Assembly (NCBI RefSeq): GCF_034718895.1
Contig: NZ_JAYERP010000001.1
Span: forward strand, 1,984,001 to 2,048,000
Reading direction: 5' to 3'
DNA length: 64,000 nucleotides
DNA from: Paenibacillus phoenicis
Lineage (GTDB): Bacteria; Bacillota; Bacilli; Paenibacillales; Paenibacillaceae
How positions within the stretch are numbered: the stretch's first letter is position 1; each line of letters begins with the position of its first letter. Positions 17,177 to 26,034 of the stretch are shown here, piece by piece. The translations under genes were made by a program, and so were the position numbers. The notes below the pieces were generated by a model. That model searched no databases, was not told the DNA's origin, and was given only the letters and a program-made list of their open reading frames with translations.

Positions 17177-17201
17177 ATAAAAAAGGTCCCCGCAGGGACC
17201 G
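17177..17201 (-). terminator. Terminator of sigG
   Basis: Minus-strand GGTCCC-TGCG-GGGACC (17200-17185) followed by TTTTTTA (17184-17178), placed 5 bases after the sigG stop codon. Confidence 0.9.
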
Positions 17202-17204
17202 GAT

Positions 17205-17987
17205 TTACGACTTCACATGCTTCTGCATTTGTAAAATAGCGGATTTCTCGAGCCTGGACACTTGGGCTTGGGAGATCCCGATCTCATCGGCGACCTCCAT
17301 TTGCGTTTTGCCTTCAAAGAAACGCATGGACAAGATCATCTTCTCACGGTTGCCCAACCGCTGCATCGCTTCGCGTAAGGCGATTTCCTCGATCCAGGAT
17401 ACGTCCTTGTTCTTGTCATCGCTGATTTGGTCCATCACGTAGATGGGATCCCCGCCGTCATGGTAGATCGGCTCGAACAAGGAAACCGGGTCCTGGATGG
17501 CGTCGAGGGCAAAGACGACGTCCTCCTTCGGTAAGCCCAAAGCCTCAGAGATTTCAAAAATCGTAGGTTCACGGGAGTTCTGATTGGTCAGGTTGTCCCG
17601 CATTTGAAGCGCCTTGTAGGCGATATCTCGCAAGCTTCGGGAGACGCGGATCGGGTTGTTGTCCCGCAGGTAACGCCGAATTTCCCCAATGATCATCGGC
17701 ACAGCGTAAGTGGAGAATTTGACGTTCTGCGATAAATCGAAATTATCGATGGCTTTCATGAGTCCGATGCAGCCAACCTGGAATAGGTCGTCCACATACT
17801 CCCCCCGATTGTTGAACCGCTGGATGACGCTCAGCACGAGTCTCAGATTGCCATTTACTAACTTTTCTCTGGCTGATCTTACGTGGTCCTGCTGCAACGA
17901 GTGGAACAATTCACGCATTTCCGCATTGGTTAGAACGGGCAATTTTGCGGTATCGACACCGCAAATTTCGACTTTGTTTCGGGTCAT
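17205..17987 (-). CDS. sigG: RNA polymerase sporulation sigma factor SigG
   Basis: A 260-residue sigma-70 family factor for late forespore genes. Region 2 lies around residues 60-120 (RLVLSVIQRFNNRGEYVDDLFQVGCIGLMKAIDNFD), region 3 follows, and region 4 is at the C-terminus (GKTQMEVADEIGISQAQVSRLEKSA). The N-terminal MTRNKVEICGVDTAKLPVL is the SigG-type lead. The start ATG 17987 follows GGGAGGTAAGACACG. It is the third gene after spoIIGA and sigE, as in B. subtilis, but a 150-base gap with its own candidate forespore promoter separates it from sigE. Confidence 0.97.
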   Translation of the reverse strand: MTRNKVEICGVDTAKLPVLTNAEMRELFHSLQQDHVRSAREKLVNGNLRLVLSVIQRFNNRGEYVDDLFQVGCIGLMKAIDNFDLSQNVKFSTYAVPMIIGEIRRYLRDNNPIRVSRSLRDIAYKALQMRDNLTNQNSREPTIFEISEALGLPKEDVVFALDAIQDPVSLFEPIYHDGGDPIYVMDQISDDKNKDVSWIEEIALREAMQRLGNREKMILSMRFFEGKTQMEVADEIGISQAQVSRLEKSAILQMQKHVKS

Positions 17988-18019
17988 CGTGTCTTACCTC
18001 CCAAGGAGAAACTAATGAA

Positions 18020-18048
18020 CAGTATCTCCCGGGACTGCATTTTTATTC
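18020..18048 (-). promoter_or_regulatory. Candidate SigF/SigG-type promoter of sigG
   Basis: Minus-strand GAATA (18048-18044) and GATACTG (18026-18020), with a 17-base spacer, resemble GHATR and CATnnTA of forespore sigma factors. The -10 has a first-base mismatch. It lies 33 bases before the sigG ATG. sigG of B. subtilis is read by SigF and SigG from such a site. Confidence 0.4.
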
Positions 18049-18139
18049 CGCCGTCATCTTCCAGGTCGAAGCGAAAACACTTAAGTCGACTTCTGTCGAA
18101 ATAATTGGAGATTGGGAAAATTGCGCTTCCATCAGGCCA

Positions 18140-18862
18140 TTACACCATCTTGTTAAATTCCTTGCGCAGCCGTTTAATGATCCGTTTCTCCAGACGCGAG
18201 ATGTACGATTGCGAAATCCCCAGCAGGTCAGCTACATCCTTCTGTGTCTTCTCATCGCCGTCAACGAGCCCGAACCGAAGCTCCATAATCATCCGTTCGC
18301 GCTCGGTTAATTTATCCAGCGCTTTGTGCAGCAGCTTGCGGTCGACCTGCTCCTCGATGTTACGATAGATTGTATCGTTCTCCGTGCCGAGCACGTCGGA
18401 GAGAAGCAGCTCGTTGCCGTCCCAATCGATGTTCAGCGGCTCATCAAAGCTGACCTCGGTGCGGATTTTGCTGTTCCGACGCAGGTACATCAGAATTTCG
18501 TTTTCGATACAACGGGATGCGTAGGTCGCCAGCTTGATCTTTTTCTCCGGGTCAAACGTGTTGACCGCTTTAATCAAGCCAATCGCGCCGATGGACACCA
18601 GATCCTCGATATTAATTCCCGTGTTCTCGAACTTTCTAGCGATATATACGACCAGCCGCAGGTTGCGCTCGATCAGCATCGCCCGGATGGCGGAGTCGCC
18701 GCTGGGCAACCGCTGCAGCAAGTATTCCTCCTCTTCGCGCGTTAATGGCGGAGGGAGCGCTTCGCTGCCGCCGATATAATAGATTTCTTCACTCTTTAAT
18801 CCAAAAAGAAACAGCAGCCGGTAATACTGCAGCTGCAGCATCATTTTCCACTTTACATGCAT
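18140..18862 (-). CDS. sigE: RNA polymerase sporulation sigma factor SigE (pro-SigE)
   Basis: A 240-residue early mother-cell sigma factor. The ATG at 18862 has TTAGGAGGATAC ahead; a longer open frame to 18919 overlaps spoIIGA and lacks a start signal. The first ~28 residues are the membrane-associated pro-sequence ([20 protein letters not shown]), followed by the cleavage region [20 protein letters not shown]. Region 2 ([17 protein letters not shown]) and region 4 ([22 protein letters not shown]) follow. It starts 19 bases after the stop of spoIIGA, which encodes its processing protease. Confidence 0.97.
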   Translation of the reverse strand: MHVKWKMMLQLQYYRLLFLFGLKSEEIYYIGGSEALPPPLTREEEEYLLQRLPSGDSAIRAMLIERNLRLVVYIARKFENTGINIEDLVSIGAIGLIKAVNTFDPEKKIKLATYASRCIENEILMYLRRNSKIRTEVSFDEPLNIDWDGNELLLSDVLGTENDTIYRNIEEQVDRKLLHKALDKLTERERMIMELRFGLVDGDEKTQKDVADLLGISQSYISRLEKRIIKRLRKEFNKMV

Positions 18863-18881
18863 CGCTTTGTATCCTCCTAAG

Positions 18882-19853
18882 TTACGTTCCCGTTTTACTG
18901 ATGGTGTCCATGCTTTCATTCGCCTCTGCTGTCTCTACCAGTGCGGGATGAATAATCGCTTGGTAAGTGCCTTCCGTCGATAACCGCCCTCCATCCAAGC
19001 CGATCAGCACCCGGGACGTCCGGTGTTCCTGGCCTTCCAGACGGACCGTTACCTCGTCAGGCTTCAGCGCCAGCATGAACTGGGTTCCTTTGTTGATCCC
19101 GCGATACGGAACCAAACGCAGCCGCTCCGGCCATGGAAAATCCCCCGCTTCCGTCAGCTCCAAGATGAGGTTGTCCGCACGCTCGTCAGCCAGCTTTCCC
19201 CGATACGACGGGGGGAGAACCCGCTCCCAAAGCGCAGCTTCCATCACCGTCACCGGCAGCCGGCTCAGGGGATCGGATAACTGGTTGCCCGTATCGATCA
19301 ACCCCGTGCACGTAATCGCCGTATCGCCAACACGCACCTCCAACTCGGCCAAGAACGAGCGAATCCGCTCCTGACGCTGACGTGCATCGATCACCCGCTT
19401 AAACCAATACAAGACGGCAAAGAAGCATACCAGAATAAACAACGCTCCGATTTTCAAGGAAAACGAAAGCCCGCCGGAAGCCGAATACCATATCCCGCTC
19501 CAGATTTCTCCGGAGTCTTGCAGCAAATAATGTACACCTAGAATCCCGCCGGCCGCTGCAAAATTGACGATATAAAAAGCTCCCATATTCCGTAAGTAGT
19601 TTTGTAAACTTCCAAATCCGAACGCAACCCACAGCATCACGACAGAGAATAGAAATTTCACCAGAAACGTGTACAGAAATGAGAGCTCCGGCAAAAACAT
19701 CATGACGACGTACATCGCCCCAACCACCGCCGACAAGGCCAGCCGCCAGAGAACGACTTTTTGCTTCCGCATCCAAGCCGTGACCAGGAGCAAGCTTGCA
19801 TCGATCAATAGGTTCATCAAAAATATGAGATCGATATAGACAACCAACGGCAT
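18882..19853 (-). CDS. spoIIGA: Pro-SigE processing aspartic protease SpoIIGA
   Basis: A 323-residue septal membrane protein. The N-terminal half has five or so hydrophobic segments (about residues 4-25, 36-55, 58-78, 86-105, 128-150). The C-terminal half is an aspartic protease domain with the [12 protein letters not shown] active-site motif near residue 185. It activates SigE in the mother cell after a signal from the forespore (SpoIIR). It is co-transcribed with sigE. The promoter region ahead looks like the unusual spoIIG promoter (19879-19945). Confidence 0.95.
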   Translation of the reverse strand: MPLVVYIDLIFLMNLLIDASLLLVTAWMRKQKVVLWRLALSAVVGAMYVVMMFLPELSFLYTFLVKFLFSVVMLWVAFGFGSLQNYLRNMGAFYIVNFAAAGGILGVHYLLQDSGEIWSGIWYSASGGLSFSLKIGALFILVCFFAVLYWFKRVIDARQRQERIRSFLAELEVRVGDTAITCTGLIDTGNQLSDPLSRLPVTVMEAALWERVLPPSYRGKLADERADNLILELTEAGDFPWPERLRLVPYRGINKGTQFMLALKPDEVTVRLEGQEHRTSRVLIGLDGGRLSTEGTYQAIIHPALVETAEANESMDTISKTGT

Positions 19854-19878
19854 TCACCTGCCTGGGTAGATGGTTATC

Positions 19879-19946
19879 AGTATAAAGAGAACGAGCGATA
19901 AAGTCTGTCTAAAATTGAAAGTAGAATGCCACTATTTTTGTCGACA
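19879..19946 (-). promoter_or_regulatory. spoIIG-type promoter with Spo0A-like box
   Basis: The minus-strand -10 TATACT (19884-19879) is preceded by TAGACA (19911-19906) with a 21-base spacer. Further upstream TTTGTCGAC (19937-19945, plus reading) matches the Spo0A box core TTTGTCGAA except at the last position. The B. subtilis spoIIG promoter is known for an overlong SigA spacer of 22 bases that needs Spo0A~P, so the layout is the same. Confidence 0.6.
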
Positions 19947-19978
19947 TCGCTGAAGAGATTCGCAGGACTGGAGGAGAG

Positions 19979-20015
19979 AAAAAAAGACCTTGGCCCATAC
20001 TCGGGTCAAGGTCTC
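19979..20015 (-). terminator. Terminator of ftsZ
   Basis: Minus-strand AGACCTTG (20014-20007) pairs with CAAGGTCT (19992-19985), then seven T. It isolates the ftsAZ transcript from the spoIIG operon. Confidence 0.92.
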
Positions 20016-20041
20016 GGGGAAGACGTTTAATAGCTCCTAAC

Positions 20042-21157
20042 CTATTCGTTGTTGTTCCGCGAACGGTTACGAAGAAACGTCGGAATATCCAGTTGGTCGC
20101 CGCTAGGCTGGTTGCCGAACGGTCTCAGCGTGGAGGTCGATCGGGTTTCCTGCGGCTCCGGAGCACCAGGGGCAGACACTGCCGGCTTGCGGCTAGGCAT
20201 CGGCTTGTTCTCGAACCCCGTGGCGATCACGGTAACTTTGATCTCTTCTTTCATATTCTCATCGATGATTGCACCGAAAATCATGTTCACTTCTGGGTCA
20301 GAAGCGGCAATCACGATCTCTGCTGCTTCATTAACTTCATACAACGACAGGTTGGCCCCGCCGGTAATGTTCATAATGACGCCGCGTGCCCCTTCGATTG
20401 AAGTCTCCAAGAGCGGACTCATGATTGCTTTGCGTGCAGCTTCGGCAGCACGGTTCTCGCCGGTTGCAAGACCAATACCCATCAGAGCGGATCCGCGCTC
20501 AGTCATGATCGTCTTCACGTCGGCAAAGTCGAGGTTGATCAGACCCGGCACGGCAATCAAGTCAGAAATGCCTTGCACGGCTTGACGCAGGACATTGTCC
20601 GCTTCGCGGAACGCTTCCAGCATCGGCGTCTTCTTATCCACAATCTCAAGCAAGCGATCGTTCGGAATGACGATCAGCGTGTCTACCTTTTCCTTCAATG
20701 CTTCAATGCCCATCTCCGCTTGCGTGGAGCGCTTGCGGCCTTCAAACGTAAACGGACGGGTCACGACGCCAACCGTCAACGCGCCGCATTCTCTGGCGAT
20801 CTCGGCGATAACCGGCGCTGCACCAGTTCCCGTACCGCCGCCCATACCGGCAGTAACAAACACCATGTCGGCGCCTTTCAACGTATTGGCAATCAAATCG
20901 CGGGATTCCTCTGCCGCTTTCTTACCCACCTCCGGATTGGCTCCGGCGCCGAGACCGCGGGTCAGCTTGTCCCCGATTTGCAATTTATGTTCGGACTTGG
21001 CCAAATGCAGCGCTTGAGCGTCCGTGTTGACCGTAATAAATTCCACGCCCTGCACGCCGTTCTCGATCATTCGGTTAACCGCGTTGCTTCCGCCGCCGCC
21101 AACCCCGATCACCTTGATTTGTGCCAAGCTCTCCATTTCGAAATCAAATTCCAACAT
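20042..21157 (-). CDS. ftsZ: FtsZ, tubulin-like cell division GTPase
   Basis: A 371-residue GTPase that polymerises into the Z-ring. The start is ATG 21157 ([18 protein letters not shown]) with GAGGGGGAGATGG ahead; an upstream in-frame start at 21196 has no signal. The N-terminal nucleotide fold carries [13 protein letters not shown] and the tubulin signature GGGTGTG at 107-113. The T7 catalytic loop ([11 protein letters not shown]) is near residue 205. A linker of about 45 residues leads to the C-terminal peptide [10 protein letters not shown], the docking site for FtsA and SepF, both encoded in this window. It lies 56 bases behind ftsA. Confidence 0.98.
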   Translation of the reverse strand: MLEFDFEMESLAQIKVIGVGGGGSNAVNRMIENGVQGVEFITVNTDAQALHLAKSEHKLQIGDKLTRGLGAGANPEVGKKAAEESRDLIANTLKGADMVFVTAGMGGGTGTGAAPVIAEIARECGALTVGVVTRPFTFEGRKRSTQAEMGIEALKEKVDTLIVIPNDRLLEIVDKKTPMLEAFREADNVLRQAVQGISDLIAVPGLINLDFADVKTIMTERGSALMGIGLATGENRAAEAARKAIMSPLLETSIEGARGVIMNITGGANLSLYEVNEAAEIVIAASDPEVNMIFGAIIDENMKEEIKVTVIATGFENKPMPSRKPAVSAPGAPEPQETRSTSTLRPFGNQPSGDQLDIPTFLRNRSRNNNE

Positions 21158-21213
21158 ACTCTTCCATCTCCCCCTCAATATGCATGGATCGCCCATGCAT
21201 CATTCCTGAACCA

Positions 21214-22464
21214 CTATATAAATTCGCTAAACAAGTTCTTGAGTCGTTCCATCAATCCGCTCTTCCGAACGGTTTCCTGCGGTGCCGGAGCCTTGCTCCG
21301 GTTCGCGTTCTTCTTCGGGCTGGAAGCGCTGCGGATCCGCATGTTTCTGACCACCTTATGCAGAATTCCCACCCCGCCGGTGTAAGAAGGATCACGAACG
21401 CCGATGAAATCAGGCACAGCAATTCGAACCGAAGCTTCCAGCTCCTGCTGGGCAATCTTGAGCAATCCCGGCATGGACACCGTACCGCCGATCAGGATAT
21501 ATCCCCCCGGCTGCTCGCTGTAGCCAAGACGCTTGACTTCCTGGCGGATCAACTGAAAAATCTCCTGTACGCGCGGCTCCGCAATCGCGGCTAAATCCTC
21601 CTGCGTAAACTCCTTGTCCACATTGCTTCCGATCCGTGTCACCTTAAAGGTTACATCCGACGCCGCGTCCTCGATTGAAGCGCAGCCGTATTTCAACTTC
21701 GCCTTCTCCGCATGATCCGTTAACGTCCGAAGACCGTAGGCAATGTCGTTCGTTATAAATTCTCCCCCAATCGGAAGCGTGGATGTCGCAACGATCGTGC
21801 CGCTTTCAAATACAGCGATCGTCGTGGAACCCGCACCGATGTCTACCAGGACGGATCCCATCGTTTTTTCGTCTTTAGACAACGCCAATTGACCGGCAGC
21901 AAGCGACAGCAATATCAGATCCCGAACCTTAAGGCCGGCCTTCTCCACACAGCGAAGCAGATTGTGAATCGCCGTCTTGGAGCCGGTGACGATCGTCGCT
22001 TCCACTTCCAGCCGAACGCCAATCATCCCGCGCGGGTCCGAAATCCCTTCCAGTCCGTCCACGATATATTGCTTGGCCACCACATCGATAATTTCTCGTT
22101 CCGGCGGCAGGGCGATCACCTCGGCCGCCTTCAGGACCCGCTCGATGTCTTCTTCACCGATTTCCCGGTCTTCATTTTGTACGGCTACAACCCCGTGGCT
22201 CGTTTGGAGTCCGATGTGATTTCCCGAAATGCCGACATACACTTCAGATATTTGAATATCTACCATCCGTTCTGCATGATCCACAGCGCTGCGGATCGAT
22301 TGCACCGTTTGGTCAATATCTACAATCGCGCCTTTTCGAATTCCTTCCGAGTCGGCAGATCCAACCCCAATAATATTAAAGGTTCCATTATTAATTTCCC
22401 CAATAATAGCACGAACTTTGGATGTACCGATGTCCAAACTAACAATGATGTCATTGTTGCTCAA
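21214..22464 (-). CDS. ftsA: FtsA, actin-like Z-ring membrane anchor
   Basis: A 416-residue actin-fold ATPase. The TTG start at 22464 is favoured by AGGAGGTG eight bases ahead; longer readings to 22506 have no signal. The phosphate 1 motif SLDIGTSKVRAIIG is at about 7-20, DIGAGSTTIAVFESG is phosphate 2, and IGGTVSMPGL is the adenosine motif. The last 15 residues (SGLMERLKNLFSEFI) form the amphipathic membrane-targeting helix. It polymerises at midcell and recruits the divisome. A SigH-like promoter candidate lies 77 bases upstream. Confidence 0.97.
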   Translation of the reverse strand: MSNNDIIVSLDIGTSKVRAIIGEINNGTFNIIGVGSADSEGIRKGAIVDIDQTVQSIRSAVDHAERMVDIQISEVYVGISGNHIGLQTSHGVVAVQNEDREIGEEDIERVLKAAEVIALPPEREIIDVVAKQYIVDGLEGISDPRGMIGVRLEVEATIVTGSKTAIHNLLRCVEKAGLKVRDLILLSLAAGQLALSKDEKTMGSVLVDIGAGSTTIAVFESGTIVATSTLPIGGEFITNDIAYGLRTLTDHAEKAKLKYGCASIEDAASDVTFKVTRIGSNVDKEFTQEDLAAIAEPRVQEIFQLIRQEVKRLGYSEQPGGYILIGGTVSMPGLLKIAQQELEASVRIAVPDFIGVRDPSYTGGVGILHKVVRNMRIRSASSPKKNANRSKAPAPQETVRKSGLMERLKNLFSEFI

Positions 22465-22540
22465 GCCCCTGGCACCTCCTATTTCCCCATCAAAATATAC
22501 TTGCAAAATATGCTTGCCGTGTTAGATGCACTATCTACTA

Positions 22541-22567
22541 ATTCAACGCCACTTAACCTTTCCCTCT
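22541..22567 (-). promoter_or_regulatory. Candidate SigH-type promoter of ftsA-ftsZ
   Basis: Minus-strand AGAGGGAAA (22567-22559), an 11-base spacer and GTTGAAT (22547-22541) match the SigH consensus RNAGGAWWW-N11/12-RNNGAAT at 15 of 16 positions. B. subtilis ftsAZ has a SigH promoter that raises expression at the onset of sporulation. Confidence 0.5.
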
Positions 22568-22719
22568 TTTTTCTACAAATTTTTTGATTTCCAACTTTTT
22601 ACATCTCATAGACAGGAAGTAACCTGACTGTGGCAGAGACCCTGCCCCTATCTGAAAAATTAGAAGAAAAAAGAGGGAGAACGCCAACTAGCCCATAAAA
22701 TGTATTTTATCATTGTTTT

Positions 22720-23487
22720 TCAATCATGAGTAGTATCATTTTGTCCATCGTCTCCGTCCTCCGTCGTGGAGTAAGGAACATAAGAATCCGCGTCCAGCAT
22801 CGTCAGCTTTCCAGGGTCCTGTGTTTGCAGAATTTCGTTCATGTATTCCGCCTTTTTGGCTAGGAGGGAAGTGGCTGAAATGATTTCGAATTTGGACCGG
22901 GTATACAGCTTAATTCGGTCCGGATAAGACAACGTTGGTGAAGGTACGATCTCCGAAATGTCTGCGGTCAGCTCGTCCGGAATTTGCGACAGCGTTTGGC
23001 AAAGTTTGACCAAGCCCTCGTCATCGTCCTTCCAACCGGTTAATATCGGCTTGTCCACCGGCATCGACCCGTCCTTCAGGTCGATGCGCGTTCCGTTGGC
23101 GAGCAAGCCTCGCAGCTTCCCGTCCTCTGACAGCACATACGCTGCAATCGGATATTCCTCGATATGGATCGTTACGCTGCCGGGAAACGTTTTGTCTACC
23201 TCAGCTTGCTTCACCGAAGGAATCTCTTCCAGCTTGCGGGCGATATGATCGGCACTGACCGCAAAAAACGGCGAACCCACCTGAAGCCCTGTGGCGCCCA
23301 ACAGCTCCGTCTCCGTCGTATACGTATTGCCTTCAAACGTAATGACAGAAATTTTGCTCAGAGATGAACGGAAAAATAGAACGCATAATAACGCGAGGAA
23401 CAGCAGGATAAGTATGGTTTTGATTTTTCGTCCGCTTTTCTTCTTGGGCGCAGGTTCTTTTAGGACGGGTACATTCGCTTTTGGCAT
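22720..23487 (-). CDS. divIB: DivIB/FtsQ, divisome protein with POTRA domain
   Basis: A 255-residue bitopic membrane protein. The ATG at 23487 follows GGAGAAATGAC; the TTG at 23502 lies ahead of that site. The basic cytoplasmic tail (KKKSGRKIK) is followed by one transmembrane helix (about residues 24-41). The extracellular POTRA domain (ISVITFEGNTYTTETELL) and the FtsQ beta domain come next, then an acidic tail. It works with FtsL, PBP2B and SpoVE in septal synthesis. It is separated from murA by 116 bases holding a small CCCCTCC/GGAGGGG hairpin (about 23535-23552). Confidence 0.92.
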   Translation of the reverse strand: MPKANVPVLKEPAPKKKSGRKIKTILILLFLALLCVLFFRSSLSKISVITFEGNTYTTETELLGATGLQVGSPFFAVSADHIARKLEEIPSVKQAEVDKTFPGSVTIHIEEYPIAAYVLSEDGKLRGLLANGTRIDLKDGSMPVDKPILTGWKDDDEGLVKLCQTLSQIPDELTADISEIVPSPTLSYPDRIKLYTRSKFEIISATSLLAKKAEYMNEILQTQDPGKLTMLDADSYVPYSTTEDGDDGQNDTTHD

Positions 23488-23603
23488 GTCATTTCTCCGC
23501 AACTTTCTGAATAAGTATTACAAAGCTTATTATCCCCTCCAGGGGAGGGGACAAAAGTTTAGGGCTATACTACGAAGGTTTCGCAAATCAGCATCACATT
23601 GGC

Positions 23604-24884
23604 CTAGGCCAGATCCAGCTGACGCAAGGCTGGAGATTCACGGCGTACCGAGCCTCCAAGCCGTTGGAACATCGTTTCGATCCGATCATAACCACGGTCG
23701 ATATGATGAACCTGCTCCACCACGGTTTGACCCTGGGCCGCCAAGCCGGCGATCACCAGCGCCGCCCCTGCACGCAGGTCGGTTGCTTCCACGGTCGCGC
23801 CGTAAAGCCGGGGCACCCCGCGAATAAACGCGGAATTCAGGTCCACCGTAATGTCGGCTCCCATGCGAACCAGCTCGCCCACATGCTTGAACCGGCCTTC
23901 GAACACGGTTTCTTTCATCACGCTCATTCCGTCCGCCAAGGATAACAGTACCATCACTTGGGACTGCAAATCGGTAGGAAACGAAGGATAAGGTGAGGTC
24001 ACAATCCGTTCCACCGCTTTCGGACGGCCTGCACTGCTCAACGTTATTATATCATCGCTCACTCCGATTTGAACACCGGCCCGCTTGAGCACGTGCAGCA
24101 GCGATACCAGATGCGAAGGGTTGCTGTGGGTCAGCGTGACGCTGCCGCGGGTGGCAGCAACAGCAATTAAAGCAGTACCCGCAACGATACGGTCCGGGAT
24201 AATCTCGTAATCGCAAGGGAAGAGGCGTTTCACTCCTCTGATCGTAATCGTGTCGGTACCAGCGCCGATGATGCTGGCGCCCATGGCATTCAAGAAGTTT
24301 TGCAAATCCTGAATCTCCGGCTCCCGTGCTGCGTTCGTAATCATGGTTGTGCCTTCAGCCAACGCTGCAGCCATCATGATGTTCTCCGTTGCACCCACGC
24401 TGGGGAAATCCAGATGGATGTCGGTACCAACCAGCTTGCTGGCTCTGCACCATATTTGCTGATCGTGCTCTTCAATCTTCGCTCCTAAAGCTTCAAGTCC
24501 CTTCAAATGCAGATCGATTTTCCGTTCCCCGATCGCACAGCCTCCCGGCTGATAGATGCATACTTCCCCAAACCGGGCAAGCAGCGGCCCCATCAAAAAG
24601 ATGGAGGAGCGCATCTGTTTCATCAAATCCTCAGGAACATGGCTGGAATCTGCTCCCGAGGTATCGACAGTCACCGTATCTCCCAAATGGACGGCTTTAC
24701 AGCCCAGTCGACCGAGAATGCCTAACATGACATCAATATCGAGCAGGCGGGGGACATTTCGAAGTTGCACCTTACCTTCCGCCAGCAGCGATGCGGCCAG
24801 AATCGGCAGTGCGGCATTTTTCGCTCCATGGATACGAATGGTTCCTGATAGGGGTTTCCCGCCTTCGATCACCAATTTGTCCAA
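23604..24884 (-). CDS. murA: UDP-N-acetylglucosamine 1-carboxyvinyltransferase MurA
   Basis: A 426-residue enzyme that transfers enolpyruvate from PEP to UDP-GlcNAc, the first committed step of peptidoglycan synthesis. The TTG at 24884 is chosen for its CGGAGGTG ribosome binding site; the longer reading frame runs through the murB 3' end. The key residues K22 and N23 (HGAKNAALP) and C116 in QPGGCAIGE are present. C116 matches the fosfomycin-attacked Cys115, so the enzyme should be fosfomycin sensitive by this residue. It lies 16 bases behind murB, a position not occupied by murA in B. subtilis. Confidence 0.96.
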   Translation of the reverse strand: MDKLVIEGGKPLSGTIRIHGAKNAALPILAASLLAEGKVQLRNVPRLLDIDVMLGILGRLGCKAVHLGDTVTVDTSGADSSHVPEDLMKQMRSSIFLMGPLLARFGEVCIYQPGGCAIGERKIDLHLKGLEALGAKIEEHDQQIWCRASKLVGTDIHLDFPSVGATENIMMAAALAEGTTMITNAAREPEIQDLQNFLNAMGASIIGAGTDTITIRGVKRLFPCDYEIIPDRIVAGTALIAVAATRGSVTLTHSNPSHLVSLLHVLKRAGVQIGVSDDIITLSSAGRPKAVERIVTSPYPSFPTDLQSQVMVLLSLADGMSVMKETVFEGRFKHVGELVRMGADITVDLNSAFIRGVPRLYGATVEATDLRAGAALVIAGLAAQGQTVVEQVHHIDRGYDRIETMFQRLGGSVRRESPALRQLDLA

Positions 24885-24900
24885 TGTATCACCTCCGAGT

Positions 24901-25806
24901 TTACCGTTCACCCACGAAGAAGACCTCCGGCACCAGCGCCACCCCAAATTGATCTTGGACGGCTGCCTTGACTTGCTCCATGAGCGCAAGAACGTCCTCT
25001 GCTGTCGCTTGCCCGGTATTGACGATGAAATTGGCATGCAGCGTGGACACTTCAGCCCCGCCGACCTTCATCCCTTTGAGACCCGCCGCTTCGATCAACC
25101 TGGCGGCATGATCGCCGGGCGGATTGCGAAATACGCTGCCTGCACAAGGCTGCGAGAGCGGCTGCGTTTTACGGCGGCGGTCCTTGTACGCCGCCATGGC
25201 CGCCGCGACCTCCAGCCGGTCACCCGCGGCAAGCGAAAAACGTGCCTGAGCCACGATCCCTCGCTGTTCATGCAGGACGGAATGCCGGTAGGCAAACTTC
25301 ATATCCTCCGCTGTGTATGTGACCAATTCACCCGTCTCCAGAACAATGTCAGCGGATTTAAATATACGTGACACATCGGACCCGTGGGCACCGGCATTCA
25401 TGTAGACGGCGCCGCCGACCGTACCCGGGATCCCCCCGGCGAATTCCAGCCCGGTTAACCCCTCTTTGCCCGCCATGATGCTGAGCCGGACGGTGGATGC
25501 GCCTCCTCCGGCGCTGACTTCCGTACCGTCGAAAACAATCTGCTCGAACTCACCACCCAGCCGGATGACGCAGCCTCGGATGCCTTTGTCGGAAACCAGC
25601 AGATTGGAGCCTTTTCCGATCATCATCCACGGGATTCCTTCTGCGTGGAGCAAGCGCATCAGCTCCGCAAGCTGCCGGGTCGTTTGTGGAACGGCCATCG
25701 CATCCGCCGGACCGCCGATTTTCCAAGTCGTGTACTTCGACATTGGCTCATTCGGCAACACCTCCAAGGCCTCCAGCCTGGTCAATTGTGATATCCACTG
25801 CTGCAT
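24901..25806 (-). CDS. murB: UDP-N-acetylenolpyruvoylglucosamine reductase MurB
   Basis: A 301-residue flavoprotein that reduces the MurA product to UDP-MurNAc with NADPH. The start is ATG 25806 after CAAGGAGGG. FAD-binding motifs IGKGSNLLVSDKG (about 63-75) and GLEFAGGIPGTVGGAVYMNAGAHG (split around 119-142) are visible. R174 and S224 (PCAGSVFRNP) are the expected active-site residues. Length and motif set fit the short type II form of Bacilli. A 228-base gap with no clear signal separates it from murG. Confidence 0.96.
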   Translation of the reverse strand: MQQWISQLTRLEALEVLPNEPMSKYTTWKIGGPADAMAVPQTTRQLAELMRLLHAEGIPWMMIGKGSNLLVSDKGIRGCVIRLGGEFEQIVFDGTEVSAGGGASTVRLSIMAGKEGLTGLEFAGGIPGTVGGAVYMNAGAHGSDVSRIFKSADIVLETGELVTYTAEDMKFAYRHSVLHEQRGIVAQARFSLAAGDRLEVAAAMAAYKDRRRKTQPLSQPCAGSVFRNPPGDHAARLIEAAGLKGMKVGGAEVSTLHANFIVNTGQATAEDVLALMEQVKAAVQDQFGVALVPEVFFVGER

Positions 25807-26034
25807 CGTATAACCCTCCTTGACTTGAATGGCGGATACCTTCGGCGGTATTTCGCCGGGTGCCACTGTTCCATATCGGCAGCCGATGACTGCCGGAGCC
25901 CGGGTCCTGCAGGGCTGATCATCTTGCCCCGCTTGGTTGTCACGATTTATAGAGTATCTTATGCCTCCCTCACGGAGAGTGTGACAATCGCCCAGCCCCC
26001 GGCACAAGGCCTTACGCCGCCCATGAACAGCGCC

